Positions 46,898-55,975 of a stretch of 64,000 nt of DNA are shown here, piece after piece. Under the pieces are notes generated by a model, which worked only from the letters and a program-made list of their open reading frames with translations, had not been told where the DNA came from and searched no databases. The position numbers and the translations under genes are program-made. The first letter of the stretch is position 1, and every line of letters starts with the position of its first letter. The stretch comes from Candidatus Chlorohelix allophototropha (GTDB taxonomy: Bacteria; Chloroflexota; Chloroflexia; Chloroheliales; Chloroheliaceae): the NCBI RefSeq assembly GCF_030389965.1, contig NZ_CP128402.1:177390-241389 (forward strand). The letters run 5' to 3'.

Positions 46898-48526
46898 ATG
46901 TCAAACCCTGCTCCCGAACTTCAACCCGGTGTTATCTTAGCTGCAACTTACCGCCTGGAAGAACTCCTGGGTAAAGGCGGAATGGGGGAGGTCTGGTTGG
47001 TAACTCACCTCCTCCTAGATGAAAAGCGCGCGATCAAACTTATCCTGGGCGAATACGCCGCCAATCTCCAGGTACGAGAGCGATTCATCCGGGGAGAAGC
47101 CCGCAATGCCCTCCGTCTCTTTCACCCAAACATCGTGCGGGTCTACGATTTAGGTCAACATAAGGATATGCCTTATATCGTGATGGAGTATGTACCAAAG
47201 GGGGCTTATGGAGCTGACCTCAGAAGTTTACTCAGAGCCGAAGGTAAACTGAGTTTGGAGCGCACCGGGGAAATTCTCAATCAATTAGCCGCCGCCCTTG
47301 ACCATGCCCATAACCAGGGATTAATCCATCGCGATCTGAAACCCGCCAATATTTTATTATCCGACCAGGGTCAGGTTAAACTTACCGATTTTGGAATTGT
47401 TAAGGATTTAAAAGCGCAAGACGAATACCTGACCTCCGAAGGCTTCGCGGTTGGCACCCCGGTCTATATGTCCCCCGAACAGGCGCGGGGCGAAGCGATA
47501 GTTGCCAGTGATATTTATGCTTTGGGAGTGGTGATCTACGAAATGTTGGCAGGTCGCCCGCCCTTTGTGGGGTTAGCCACCTCGGTGGTATTGCAGCATA
47601 CCACCACCCCACCCACCCCGCTGCGTCATTATGACCCTTCCATACCTGATGGGATTTCGGAGGTAATCTTAAAAGCCCTGGCTAAACCCCCCCAGGAGCG
47701 TTATAGTTCGGCTTTGGAGTTGGCCCAGGCTTTTGAAACGACCCTGAAGGAGAACCGCCCGACGATTGACACCACTACAATCGCCATCAGCACTACCCCG
47801 GCAAGGCGAAGTCGGGAACTAACCCAGAATACGCCAATTTCGACTGATACAACAGCTAAAATAAGAATTTTGATTGCGGACGACCACCCTCTGTTTCGGG
47901 ATGGTTTGCACATTTTGCTAGATTCGGTGCCGGATATGGAGGTAATCGGTGAGGTTGCCAGTGGCGATGAGGTACTTAATCAGGTGGCTACTTTTGCGCC
48001 CGATGTAATATTAATGGACATCAATATGCCAGGAATTAACGGGATTGAAGCTACCCGGCGGTTGGTGCAAACATATCCGCAACTTAAAGTGCTGATTATT
48101 ACAATGTTTGAGGATGATGATTCGGTGTTTGCCGCAATGCGCGCAGGAGCTAAAGGTTATTTGCTCAAGGGAGCAGCTCAGGGTGAAACCCTACGAGCCA
48201 TTCGGGTCATCGCTGAGGGGGAAGCCTTTTTCGGGGCGGCTATCGCCCAGCGATTGATGACCTATTTCCAGGGGATAAAGCCTAGTATAGCCAACCAATC
48301 GCCCTTGTTAGCCGAGTTGACCGAGCGGGAACATGAGATTCTTACCCTGATGGCGCAACGTCTTTCAAATCCCGAAATTGCCACCCGCCTGTTCTTAAGT
48401 CCGAAGACGGTGCGGAACCAGGTTTCCATTATATTAAGCAAATTGCAGGTAGCTGACCGGGCTGAAGCGATGCGGGCAGCCTGGACTGCTGGGTTAGGGA
48501 AGGATTCTGAAGGAACGAATCTGTAA
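46898..48526 (+). CDS. Ser/Thr kinase fused to response-regulator receiver and LuxR HTH
   Basis: Predicted 542 residues. Kinase (about 15-285): glycine loop 'LGKGGMGEVW', 'RAIKLI' lysine, HRDLKPAN at 144-151, 'LTDFGIVKD', 'GTPVYMSPEQARGE', so likely active. A Thr/Ser-rich linker follows (about 286-322; 'PTIDTTTIAISTTP'). Receiver (about 324-440): 'IRILIADDHPLFRDGLHIL' with the acidic pair, phospho-acceptor Asp374 in 'VILMDINMPGINGIE', and 'AMRAGAKGYLLKG' with the switch Lys. LuxR HTH (about 472-535): 'LTEREHEILTLMAQRLSNPE'. RBS GAAAGAGGTGG. The protein could accept His-Asp phosphate from the upstream kinase and phosphorylate itself or others on Thr. Confidence 0.93.
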   Translation: MSNPAPELQPGVILAATYRLEELLGKGGMGEVWLVTHLLLDEKRAIKLILGEYAANLQVRERFIRGEARNALRLFHPNIVRVYDLGQHKDMPYIVMEYVPKGAYGADLRSLLRAEGKLSLERTGEILNQLAAALDHAHNQGLIHRDLKPANILLSDQGQVKLTDFGIVKDLKAQDEYLTSEGFAVGTPVYMSPEQARGEAIVASDIYALGVVIYEMLAGRPPFVGLATSVVLQHTTTPPTPLRHYDPSIPDGISEVILKALAKPPQERYSSALELAQAFETTLKENRPTIDTTTIAISTTPARRSRELTQNTPISTDTTAKIRILIADDHPLFRDGLHILLDSVPDMEVIGEVASGDEVLNQVATFAPDVILMDINMPGINGIEATRRLVQTYPQLKVLIITMFEDDDSVFAAMRAGAKGYLLKGAAQGETLRAIRVIAEGEAFFGAAIAQRLMTYFQGIKPSIANQSPLLAELTEREHEILTLMAQRLSNPEIATRLFLSPKTVRNQVSIILSKLQVADRAEAMRAAWTAGLGKDSEGTNL

Positions 48527-48674
48527 AAAGTGATGCAACGTAACTACTCACCTAATTTTTGGAAGTTAGGTTCAAATTTGTAAGTACAAACTTTGAAAAC
48601 ATCAAAAAGTTGACCCTGACTGAATAGCAACAAAACTTAATCCATTGGACATTACTCAAGCGTACTTGGTATTA

Positions 48675-49334
48675 TTACTTGTAGACAATTTCTCTTTGCC
48701 TCTCACCTGGTTTCTGAGTGTGTAACTGCCAGTATGTTTCCGCTATCAGGTCAGGGTCAAAGTGAGTTCCAGGTGTAACATAACCAGCAATGGTTACAGT
48801 AGCCACTTGGATTCCTTCCACTTCAAGTTCAGCTCCCAGAGAGTATGCAAGGTTTCTGAGGGCGGCCTTGCCCACTGACAGGGAGGCAACCTGATGGTTT
48901 GGACTTAGCGCCAGCCCACCCCCTGTGAAAAGGATTGTACCCTTCCCCTTCGCCCTCATGCTTGGAATTACCGCCTGCGTAGCTACCAGCGCTCCCGCCA
49001 CGTTAGTTTTGAAATCTTCTACTAGGCTTTCCACCGGTATCTCGGAAGGAATTCCCTGCTTTATTGCAGCGGCATTGTAGACCAGCACGGCTGTCTCACC
49101 CAGGCTTTGCCTTATAAGCTCTAGGGTCTGCTTTAAAGCGTTAAAGTCGGAGGCGTCTGCGACAAAACCAAAAGCTTTTACCCCTAAATTCTCAAGTTCT
49201 GAAACTGACTCCTCAACAGACTCAGCACGGCGAGCGATAAGGGCTATGCGGAAGCCTTCCTTTCCGAAGCGTCTGGCGACACCTTGGCTGACACCTGAGC
49301 CTGCACCGATAACCACACAAAGTTCTTTATCCAT
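48675..49334 (-). CDS. Short-chain dehydrogenase/reductase lacking the catalytic Tyr
   Basis: Predicted 219 residues with a Rossmann start ('CVVIGAGSGVSQGVARRFG'), 'RIALIARRAE' (NADP-type basic residues), 'VYNAAA' in place of NNAG, and 'KAALRNLAYSLGAELE'. The usual YxxxK reads L-S-V-G-K ('ASLSVGKAALRN'): the Tyr is Leu while the Lys stays, and the usual catalytic Ser region reads 'LFTGGGLAL'. So ordinary SDR reduction is doubtful. It could be a divergent SDR subfamily or a binding-only relative. It converges on the kinase-REC gene. Confidence 0.8.
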   Translation of the reverse strand: MDKELCVVIGAGSGVSQGVARRFGKEGFRIALIARRAESVEESVSELENLGVKAFGFVADASDFNALKQTLELIRQSLGETAVLVYNAAAIKQGIPSEIPVESLVEDFKTNVAGALVATQAVIPSMRAKGKGTILFTGGGLALSPNHQVASLSVGKAALRNLAYSLGAELEVEGIQVATVTIAGYVTPGTHFDPDLIAETYWQLHTQKPGERQREIVYK

Positions 49335-51047
49335 TTGTATATAAGCCTTTCAAATTGTACGAATCTTATAAATATAAGTAGGTAAACCTATTTTACTGTT
49401 AATTTTGAAGATAGCCAAGCAAGGGGGTGCCTGGCAGCAACGACTTTTAGCGGGAATAGCGGCTCGGGGGAATAAAGAGGCTTTTGCAAAATCTCCCGAA
49501 ACGACGCACTTAAGCTACATGTTAGGGTTGTTGTACAGCACCTCGATTTTCTCATTACCGAGAATAGGTCGTCGCTTCGGGGCTTGGGTATCTATCTACC
49601 TCGGCTTAGCCGTAGTGTCTCAAAAAGTATACTTTCTGATACACTATCCTTGACCTGTATCAAATGTCGTTTCATAATGTCATTATCACAACCTCTAAGA
49701 TATTTTGAAACACAACATTAACTGGTTTGTAGCAGCAGTGCACCGTTTCGGGGAGTTATACAACCCTCTCCCAAGATGAGAAAAGTCTCATTTGGTTTCA
49801 ATCCCTCTCCAATCTCCACACTGTAGAATCTTATTATCAATATAAATCATTCTTTTGAAATGTCTTTATTCATTTCCGTCATTCTTAAGGATGGATTGAG
49901 CGGCTGACCTCGCTCATTCTAAAAACTCTTTTATCTGGGTTGAGACTGTTCGTTATAGTGAGCAGGCTCAACCCATTTTAAATAATCTTGCAATCAGTAC
50001 ATTAGACTCAAATCCGATTACGATAAGACACCGGAACCATCTTTGACAATGTATAGATGTTCAGAAAAGATTTTTGAAAAATACAGCGATGGTTAAGTAC
50101 AAAACCTACCAGAAGATTCCAAAACCAAACCTGAAGATCTATAGCAAGAATATTCTAAAAGAGAAGTGACAGATCAAGAAAAAAGGCTTATGACGGTTTT
50201 TTTCTCGAAACAGTGCATTTAAGAGCTACACGGGATCGATCCTAATAGACACAAATTTCAAGCTGCACTTTTTCTAAAAGTTCGAATGAAACTCGTAAGT
50301 TTTCCATTCCATACCCTGAGGTTTTCTCAGCTTCCCTTCTTTTAGCAATTTTGTGAACGGTTACTCCCATTTTTACCTTTATTTTTACTATTGCATGATT
50401 AAATTTATCAACAGCTATAAAGCTGTAGCCTGCTGTTTGCATTTTCCAAACAAACCATGCACAAAATAATGTTGTTGATAGTTAGATAGTCCGTCATTTG
50501 TTTATTTGTATTTGGGACTATAAACCTTTGAAAAAAGAAAGGGTTTCTTGACAACATCAATGGAAAAACGATAAACCTTACCTGTACTTTATATCAGGAA
50601 GTCAATATATTAAGGAAGCCACTAATTTAAAAAGACAGAATAACGTTGGGCAAAAAGCAGTTGCCGGCACTCAGTCAAACCACAACTATCCTCTTATATT
50701 CCGTTATTAATATATTATCCTGAAAAGTGATTATTTCATCCCATACTATTTGCCATAGATATACAGATTTGGTTTTGGAATATTTAATCGGTTTTTGTAC
50801 CCAATAACCTGTAATTTTCTAATCTCTTTTCTTTATATCTGAGAGCCTTTCGTATCTAGCCCAAATCTGGTTTTTTCGAGCCAGTTTGAAGTAAATTCCC
50901 TCATTTTGACCGAATCTGAGAGCACTGGTTGAAATGGTTGTTTTAATCTAATTGCTTATCAATTTGACCAGAAAATCAGCAAAAATCAAATTATGACAGG
51001 CGCTCATTTAACAAAGGCTTCGAATTTATTAGCGGGAAAGGATCAAG
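49335..51047. other. Long AT-rich intergenic region
   Basis: About 1.7 kb. An 82-codon TTG frame at 49405-49653 and a 66-codon minus-strand frame at 50242-50442 ('VKIKVKMGVTVHKIAKRREA') lack recognisable families, so I do not call them. The region is AT-rich and probably carries the promoter of the secreted gene at 51048. Confidence 0.45.
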
Positions 51048-52916
51048 ATGATGAAGTCTAAACAGACCAGCTTATTAGTCGCAGTGCTATTGCTAGTCAC
51101 CCTTTTTTCTGGCTTGGTGGTCCAGATAACGCAAGCCGCACCCCAATTTGCCAACGACAAGTTCAAAAACTTGTGGCAATACAGCGACAAACCGGTTGAT
51201 GAAATTCCGGGATTAGGACGAGGTTATACCTGGGGACCTAATTCCTTCGGAACCTTACAGGAGGATTATCAGGAAGCTTCAGGAGGTAAACGCCAAGTAC
51301 AATACTTTGACAAAAGCCGGATGGAACTGTCCCCCGATGGAAGTTTTGTCACCAACGGTCTTCTCACCAAAGAACTGGTGACGGGTAACCGCCAGGATGG
51401 GGACGCTAAATTCAACCAACAAACACCTAGCACAGTTCAGGTAGCAGGAGATGACAATAGCAGTGGTGGTAATGCGCTATCCCCTACCTATGCCAGTTTC
51501 AAGCAAGTAATTACAACTAACCCTGGAGAGAATACCGCCTCAAATCGAGTGGGACAGCCTGCCAATTTGGGTATCAACAAAGCGGGAGTGGTAAGTACAT
51601 TGGATAATCCTCCGGCTCAGGTGCAAATTGGTTACTATGAATCGGTTTTGGGACACAACGTTCCTAAAGTTTTCCAGGATTACCAGAACCTGACAGGACG
51701 AATCTGGGATGGTTCACAAGTAGTGGTAGGTAAGATCTACACGGATAATCCCACTGCCAATGTGTTCGGCTATCCAATCTCAGAAGCCTATTGGATGAAA
51801 GCGGTGGTAGCCGGACAGGAGAAGGATGTGCTGGTGCAGCTATATGAGAGGCGAGTATTGACTTACACTCCGTCTAATCCGACTGAATTCCAAGTTGAGA
51901 TGGGCAACATCGGGCAGCATTATTATAAGTGGCGTTACACCGCTCCAACCCCACCTACTTACGAAGTTAATGGGCAGTGGTATGGGGTAACCGCACAAGG
52001 TCAGAAATTACAATTTAGTATTACCAATAACATAGTAAGTTCAGTCACTGTAAATTTCGGTATTCAGCCATGTTCCACCTCTTGGAAAAAATCCTTTACC
52101 GACATGCTGGTTAAGGGTGATGGGTTTGCGATAGCAATGGATAACGTAAGTTTTAGTGGTACATTTAGCTCGCCTAGTTTCATTACAGGTAAATTTATAA
52201 TAAATAATGTTTCTGGGGCTTGCGCCAGCAGTGCCGATACAACTTGGACTGCTACCAGGGTCGGCTTGTCCCTTCCTGCAGGTAAATTTGATGGTTATTG
52301 GGATGGGGGAGGGTCAGGCATAACCATTTCCTTGGCTGTATATAGTGACATAATCACCAACTACTATTTAAAAGTAACTTGTGGGAATAATTCAACTTCT
52401 GTTTCTACTTCCTCTGCTTTAGTTCCCATAGTTGATAACGCTTTCTCAATAGAATATAAGACTAGTAGATCAACTTTTAAAGTTACTGGCGCTTTCACTG
52501 CAAATGGACAGATTTCAGCCAATTTACAATTCAGTGGTGACTCGACTTGTGGACCGGCAAGCGGTAACTGGATAGCCAAACGAACACCTTTCTCCCTTTA
52601 TGATGGCAATTGGATAGGTACAACCTACCAAAATAAGGTTATATATTTCGGCATCAAGAATAATGTAGTGGGGGATATTACTTTTGGTCAAAGTTTTTGT
52701 AATCCTAATCTAGATAGCTATGGCGTAACCTATATCCTGAAAGGATCTACTAGTATTAACAATAATAGTTTTGTGAGAGACAACGGAAAACTTGCCATCT
52801 CTGGTCAATTTAAAGATCAGAACGCGGTGAATGGGAGTATAAAACAAAGCTCTACATCCACATGCCCTCTACAGGGAACCTGGCAAGCTAGAAAGGTTTC
52901 GCCATTTGAGCCATAA
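51048..52916 (+). CDS. Sec-secreted protein: FDKSRME domain plus three DGxW beta repeats
   Basis: Predicted 622 residues with a Sec signal peptide ('LLVAVLLLVTLFSGLVVQIT', cleavage near AQAAP). Residues about 33-300 form a domain I associate with Chloroflexota secreted proteins: 'GRGYTWGPNSFGTLQEDYQE', 'GGKRQVQYFDKSRMEL', 'VTNGLLTKELVTG', 'VFGYPISEAYW', 'ERRVLTYTPSNP' and 'VEMGNIGQHYYKWRY'. The C-terminal part has three units of about 100 residues, each starting 'NGQWYG', 'DGYWDG' or 'DGNWIG' with paired cysteines. The same middle domain occurs in the radical-SAM cluster protein at 58241, there with a Tat leader and Cys tail. AAAGGATCAAG precedes the ATG. Confidence 0.8.
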   Translation: MMKSKQTSLLVAVLLLVTLFSGLVVQITQAAPQFANDKFKNLWQYSDKPVDEIPGLGRGYTWGPNSFGTLQEDYQEASGGKRQVQYFDKSRMELSPDGSFVTNGLLTKELVTGNRQDGDAKFNQQTPSTVQVAGDDNSSGGNALSPTYASFKQVITTNPGENTASNRVGQPANLGINKAGVVSTLDNPPAQVQIGYYESVLGHNVPKVFQDYQNLTGRIWDGSQVVVGKIYTDNPTANVFGYPISEAYWMKAVVAGQEKDVLVQLYERRVLTYTPSNPTEFQVEMGNIGQHYYKWRYTAPTPPTYEVNGQWYGVTAQGQKLQFSITNNIVSSVTVNFGIQPCSTSWKKSFTDMLVKGDGFAIAMDNVSFSGTFSSPSFITGKFIINNVSGACASSADTTWTATRVGLSLPAGKFDGYWDGGGSGITISLAVYSDIITNYYLKVTCGNNSTSVSTSSALVPIVDNAFSIEYKTSRSTFKVTGAFTANGQISANLQFSGDSTCGPASGNWIAKRTPFSLYDGNWIGTTYQNKVIYFGIKNNVVGDITFGQSFCNPNLDSYGVTYILKGSTSINNNSFVRDNGKLAISGQFKDQNAVNGSIKQSSTSTCPLQGTWQARKVSPFEP

Positions 52917-53258
52917 ATAATTTGTAACTATTTACCCCTAACCTCCTCAGTGGGGAAAGAGAGAGGAATGAGTTATAAGGGCATCGAGTCCAACAAATAC
53001 GTTTGTTCTAAAGAGGTTTGAGTTTAAAACACGCTTACAAACAACTTTAAAACAAAGTCGGGCTAATACTTCCCAAGTATATTTAGTTTGAAGCCAAACA
53101 TTACTTGGGATTTTTGAGCTTGATAATAAGTCGGCTATGTTTCTAAAGCCTGGAACATTTGTATTTGTTGGTCAAGTTCGTACAGCCCAGAGAGCGTTAT
53201 CGATGGCTAAATATCCAGAAGATAAAATGTAACATAAGAGAAGAAAAAAGGGGTTAAT
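52917..53258. other. Intergenic region with terminator
   Basis: About 340 bp without a gene, holding the terminator of the upstream gene (53071-53115). Confidence 0.55.
53071..53115 (+). terminator. Nested hairpin terminator
   Basis: TCCCAAGT (53071-53078) pairs with ACTTGGGA (53103-53110), enclosing a smaller stem (GTTTG..CAAAC), and TTTTT follows directly. It ends the 51048 transcript. Confidence 0.65.
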
Positions 53259-54113
53259 ATGCAAAAATTAAAGCGGATTGGGCCTTTACTTCTATTATCT
53301 TTGATACTTCTTGTAGCCTGTGGCGAACCGACTGCAACACCTGTGCCGCCAACAGCCACGCCCATACCACCAACTGCAACACCTGTGCCGCCAACAGCCA
53401 CGCCCATACCACCAACTGCAACACCTGTGCCGACAGCCACGCCCATACCACCGACCGCCACCCCAATCCCATCACCGACGCCTGTTCCAACAACCTATGA
53501 TGGTAACTGGGACGCCACTGCTTCAGACGGAACTCAGATTGCCTTTAACGTTCAAAAAAACATGTTTGTTTATTTTGCACTACGAGAACCCTGCACTAAT
53601 TCTAGTCCCCTTCGCGCCTCATACACCATTGAAAAAACTAGTCTGAAGGGTACTGACTTCTCTTGGGAAATTACTTATACTGACAAATTTGTCGGCAAGT
53701 TTGAGTCACCTGAGAGTGCTTCAGGAGAATTAATAATCAACATGGACAAAAAGGTGAACGGTTGTCCCGGTGCAAGAAAGATAACCTGGAAAGCCTCTAA
53801 AACATCTTTTGCATCAAATGATGGTATCTGGAAAGGTCAAGTATCTAGTGGTGGAGAGATTAACTTTGTAGTACGAAAAAGTATTATTCCCGAGGGGACT
53901 ATCAAACTTTCAGGCTGTGGACAAATAAATTTTGGTCTCACAGATATTTACCTGAATGGTAATAGATTTTCGTTTAACGGTTTTATGGGTAATAACGGTT
54001 CATTCAATTTGAATGGTACTTTTAACGGAGAAAAAGGAGAAGCGAGCGGAGAAGCTAAAGCCAATGAAGCCAGTTGTAAAGCTGACGCTAGCTGGACCGC
54101 AACTAGGCAATAA
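53259..54113 (+). CDS. Lipoprotein with TPxPPTA linker and two DGxW beta repeats
   Basis: Predicted 284 residues. The lipobox is '[13 protein letters not shown]', so it is a lipoprotein. A low-complexity linker of '[14 protein letters not shown]' repeats (42-bp tandem DNA units at about 53325-53430) follows, then two units starting '[12 protein letters not shown]' and '[12 protein letters not shown]', each with paired Cys ('EPCTN', 'NGCPGAR'; 'SGCGQ', 'ASCKA'). These units resemble the three C-terminal repeats of the 51048 protein, so the two genes share a domain family. Function is unknown; a surface-binding role is plausible. AAGGGG precedes the ATG. Confidence 0.75.
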   Translation: MQKLKRIGPLLLLSLILLVACGEPTATPVPPTATPIPPTATPVPPTATPIPPTATPVPTATPIPPTATPIPSPTPVPTTYDGNWDATASDGTQIAFNVQKNMFVYFALREPCTNSSPLRASYTIEKTSLKGTDFSWEITYTDKFVGKFESPESASGELIINMDKKVNGCPGARKITWKASKTSFASNDGIWKGQVSSGGEINFVVRKSIIPEGTIKLSGCGQINFGLTDIYLNGNRFSFNGFMGNNGSFNLNGTFNGEKGEASGEAKANEASCKADASWTATRQ

Positions 54114-54196
54114 AACATAAAGATTATAAAAGCACAAGTTTCAAATTCAACATATCGCAGAGGTGGTGATGTAGGCAATCGAAAAGGACGAAAATA

Positions 54197-54299
54197 AACA
54201 TCAGTAATCAATTACGACCTTAGTACAGGTACGCAGGAAATAAAATGCGGGGCAGAAGGTAGTCGCGAAATTCTCTGGAAAGCTAATAAAAAATAGGCG
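54197..54299 (+). pseudogene. Fragment of a DGxW-repeat unit
   Basis: A short frame read 'INYDLSTGTQEIKCGAEGSR' then 'EILWKANKK' and stop resembles the end of the repeat unit in the 53259 protein ('[13 protein letters not shown]'). It is a remnant of a duplicated copy, just before the radical-SAM gene. Confidence 0.5.
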
Positions 54300-54305
54300 G
54301 CACAA

Positions 54306-55682
54306 ATGGTTGAGCTTGAAGACATCTTTTATATACCGGTCAGGGATAAATATCTGGTGTACGCTCCCTTAAAACGGGTAGTGGCACTGGTAAACCTGAA
54401 AGCTCTTCGGCAAATTAAAGAGCAGTTACAAACCGACAGCCCTGCTTTGGGAGAAGTAGAATCTTTGTTAGAGAGACTCCGGTTGCAGGGTGAACCGATT
54501 CCTGTTCCCAGGACAGGTACATTGGATGATCCTTTATTCTTGGGAATTATCCCTACACGTGGGTGTAATCTCGCCTGCCGTTATTGTGATTTTGCTGCTC
54601 CCAAGCAAACCAGTCCGGTTATGGATATACAAATGGTCAAGAATGGAGTGGATGCTTATTTAGATTTGCTTACATCAGTGGGTAAAAAAAGGGCGGAAAT
54701 CCATTTCTTCGGGGGTGAGCCTTTTTATGCCGAAAAGGTTGTTCATTTCGCGGTCGAATATGCCCGTTTGCAAGGGGCAGCAGCAGGGATAAAAATTCAT
54801 TTCGAGGCTGCCACCAACGGTATATATAATGAAGCTCGTTGTCGTTGGATTGCCAACCAATTTGATACGATCGTGCTTTCACTAGACGGTCCGGCAGACA
54901 TCCAGAACTGTCACCGTCCCGCCATTAATGGGAAAGATGCTTTTAACATTGTTACCCGTAGTGCCCACATATTTTCCGAAAGCCCGCTTGAGCTTATCAT
55001 CCGAGCGTGTGTAACAAGCGACACAGTAGAGCGCTTGCCGGAAATAGCCCAATGGATCTCAAAGGAATTTCGCCCCTCTGCGGTTTGTTTCGAGACCCTG
55101 AAAGAATCGTCATTATCCCGTGAAGCAGGCTTTGAGGTTCCCACACCACTGGCATTTGCCCGTAATTTTATCAATGCTGCTCAAATCCTTGAGAGATCAG
55201 GAATTGAGGCGGTTTTTTCAACTGCTGACCTGCGAAACAACCGTGCCAGTTTTTGCCCGGTTGGTAAAGATGCGCTGATAATCTCCCCAGACGGGACAGT
55301 GGATGCCTGCTACTTGTTACCGGAAGATTGGAAGCGCAGCGGTTTGAATATGCAATTGGGGCAACTCAACGGGGCATCCTTTGAATTTGACTGGGATACT
55401 TTGCAACAGGTACGACAATTGGTGGTACAAAATAAGCCCCTTTGCACCGATTGTTTTTGTCGCTACCACTGCGCAGGAGGATGTCACATCACCAACGCTA
55501 CTTCCGGACTACCCGGTCAGTATGAGTCTGCATGCGTGCAAACTCGTCTCGTAACAATTGCACTGCTGCTGCGAGAGATCGGGCAAGAAAAACTGGTAGA
55601 GGAATGGTTGTCCGATTCTGAAGCACTGGCAGTTTCCGCGCATCAAAGCTCGGATCGGCTTTTCAAGGAGGCGAAAAAGTGA
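54306..55682 (+). CDS. Radical SAM/SPASM maturase 1
   Basis: Predicted 458 residues. The N-terminal about 75 residues ('FYIPVRDKYLVYAPLKRVVA') resemble the start of maturase 3. The radical-SAM core begins near 78 with the iron-sulfur motif 'RGCNLACRYC' (C87, C91, C94), then 'FFGGEP', 'AATNG' and 'LSLDGP'. The SPASM region carries 'SFCPVGKDALIISPDGTVDA' and later 'PLCTDCFCRYHCAGGCH', enough Cys for two auxiliary clusters. SPASM proteins typically modify Cys-containing or other peptides. It overlaps the RRE-like gene by 4 bp (GTGA), so they are translated together. Substrate candidates are the Cys-tailed proteins downstream. Confidence 0.93.
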   Translation: MVELEDIFYIPVRDKYLVYAPLKRVVALVNLKALRQIKEQLQTDSPALGEVESLLERLRLQGEPIPVPRTGTLDDPLFLGIIPTRGCNLACRYCDFAAPKQTSPVMDIQMVKNGVDAYLDLLTSVGKKRAEIHFFGGEPFYAEKVVHFAVEYARLQGAAAGIKIHFEAATNGIYNEARCRWIANQFDTIVLSLDGPADIQNCHRPAINGKDAFNIVTRSAHIFSESPLELIIRACVTSDTVERLPEIAQWISKEFRPSAVCFETLKESSLSREAGFEVPTPLAFARNFINAAQILERSGIEAVFSTADLRNNRASFCPVGKDALIISPDGTVDACYLLPEDWKRSGLNMQLGQLNGASFEFDWDTLQQVRQLVVQNKPLCTDCFCRYHCAGGCHITNATSGLPGQYESACVQTRLVTIALLLREIGQEKLVEEWLSDSEALAVSAHQSSDRLFKEAKK

Positions 55683-55975
55683 AAAACGCTGTTGGTGAAC
55701 TAATTTTGATTAGTCCGAAAACCATCCAATGGGTTCAGGATTCAGAAGAAGTGCTAGTTGTGAACGAGCAGTGCAACGAATCCCATAGTTTGCGCGGGGT
55801 AGAAGCGGCAGTTTGGAACTGTCTTGTCCTAGGCTATTCTTATGCCGATTTGTTGGAACTTTTAGCAAATCTGCTGGACTTACCCAAATCAGAGGCGGCT
55901 ACCAACTTGAACGGATGGCTTGAAAAATGGCAAAGGGTTAGTTTACTGCAAAAGCAGGAGGGGTTTGATGACTAA
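55679..55975 (+). CDS. PqqD-like RiPP recognition element protein 1
   Basis: Predicted 98 residues, GTG start overlapping the stop of maturase 1. The order of strands and helices fits PqqD/RRE: a beta hairpin ('ELILISPKTIQWVQDSEEVL' and 'VVNEQ'), then 'SHSLRGVEAAVWNCLVLGYS' and 'YADLLELLANLLDLPKSEAA'. RREs bind leader peptides and deliver substrates to the partner enzyme. The start of maturase 2 overlaps its end, so it sits between two radical-SAM enzymes. The sequence match is by pattern only. Confidence 0.75.
   Translation: MKNAVGELILISPKTIQWVQDSEEVLVVNEQCNESHSLRGVEAAVWNCLVLGYSYADLLELLANLLDLPKSEAATNLNGWLEKWQRVSLLQKQEGFDD

Noticed and set aside
49405..49653. 82-codon frame after the SDR gene
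   Set aside because: TTG start without a ribosome site and no family; could be a relic but is not supportable.
50242..50442. 66-codon minus-strand frame in the AT-rich gap
   Set aside because: Plausible composition, but only a weak GGAAA upstream and no known relatives; left uncalled.
53200..53500. Gly/Val-rich minus-strand frame (GVAVGG repeats)
   Set aside because: It is the antisense of the TPxPPTA linker repeats in the lipoprotein gene.
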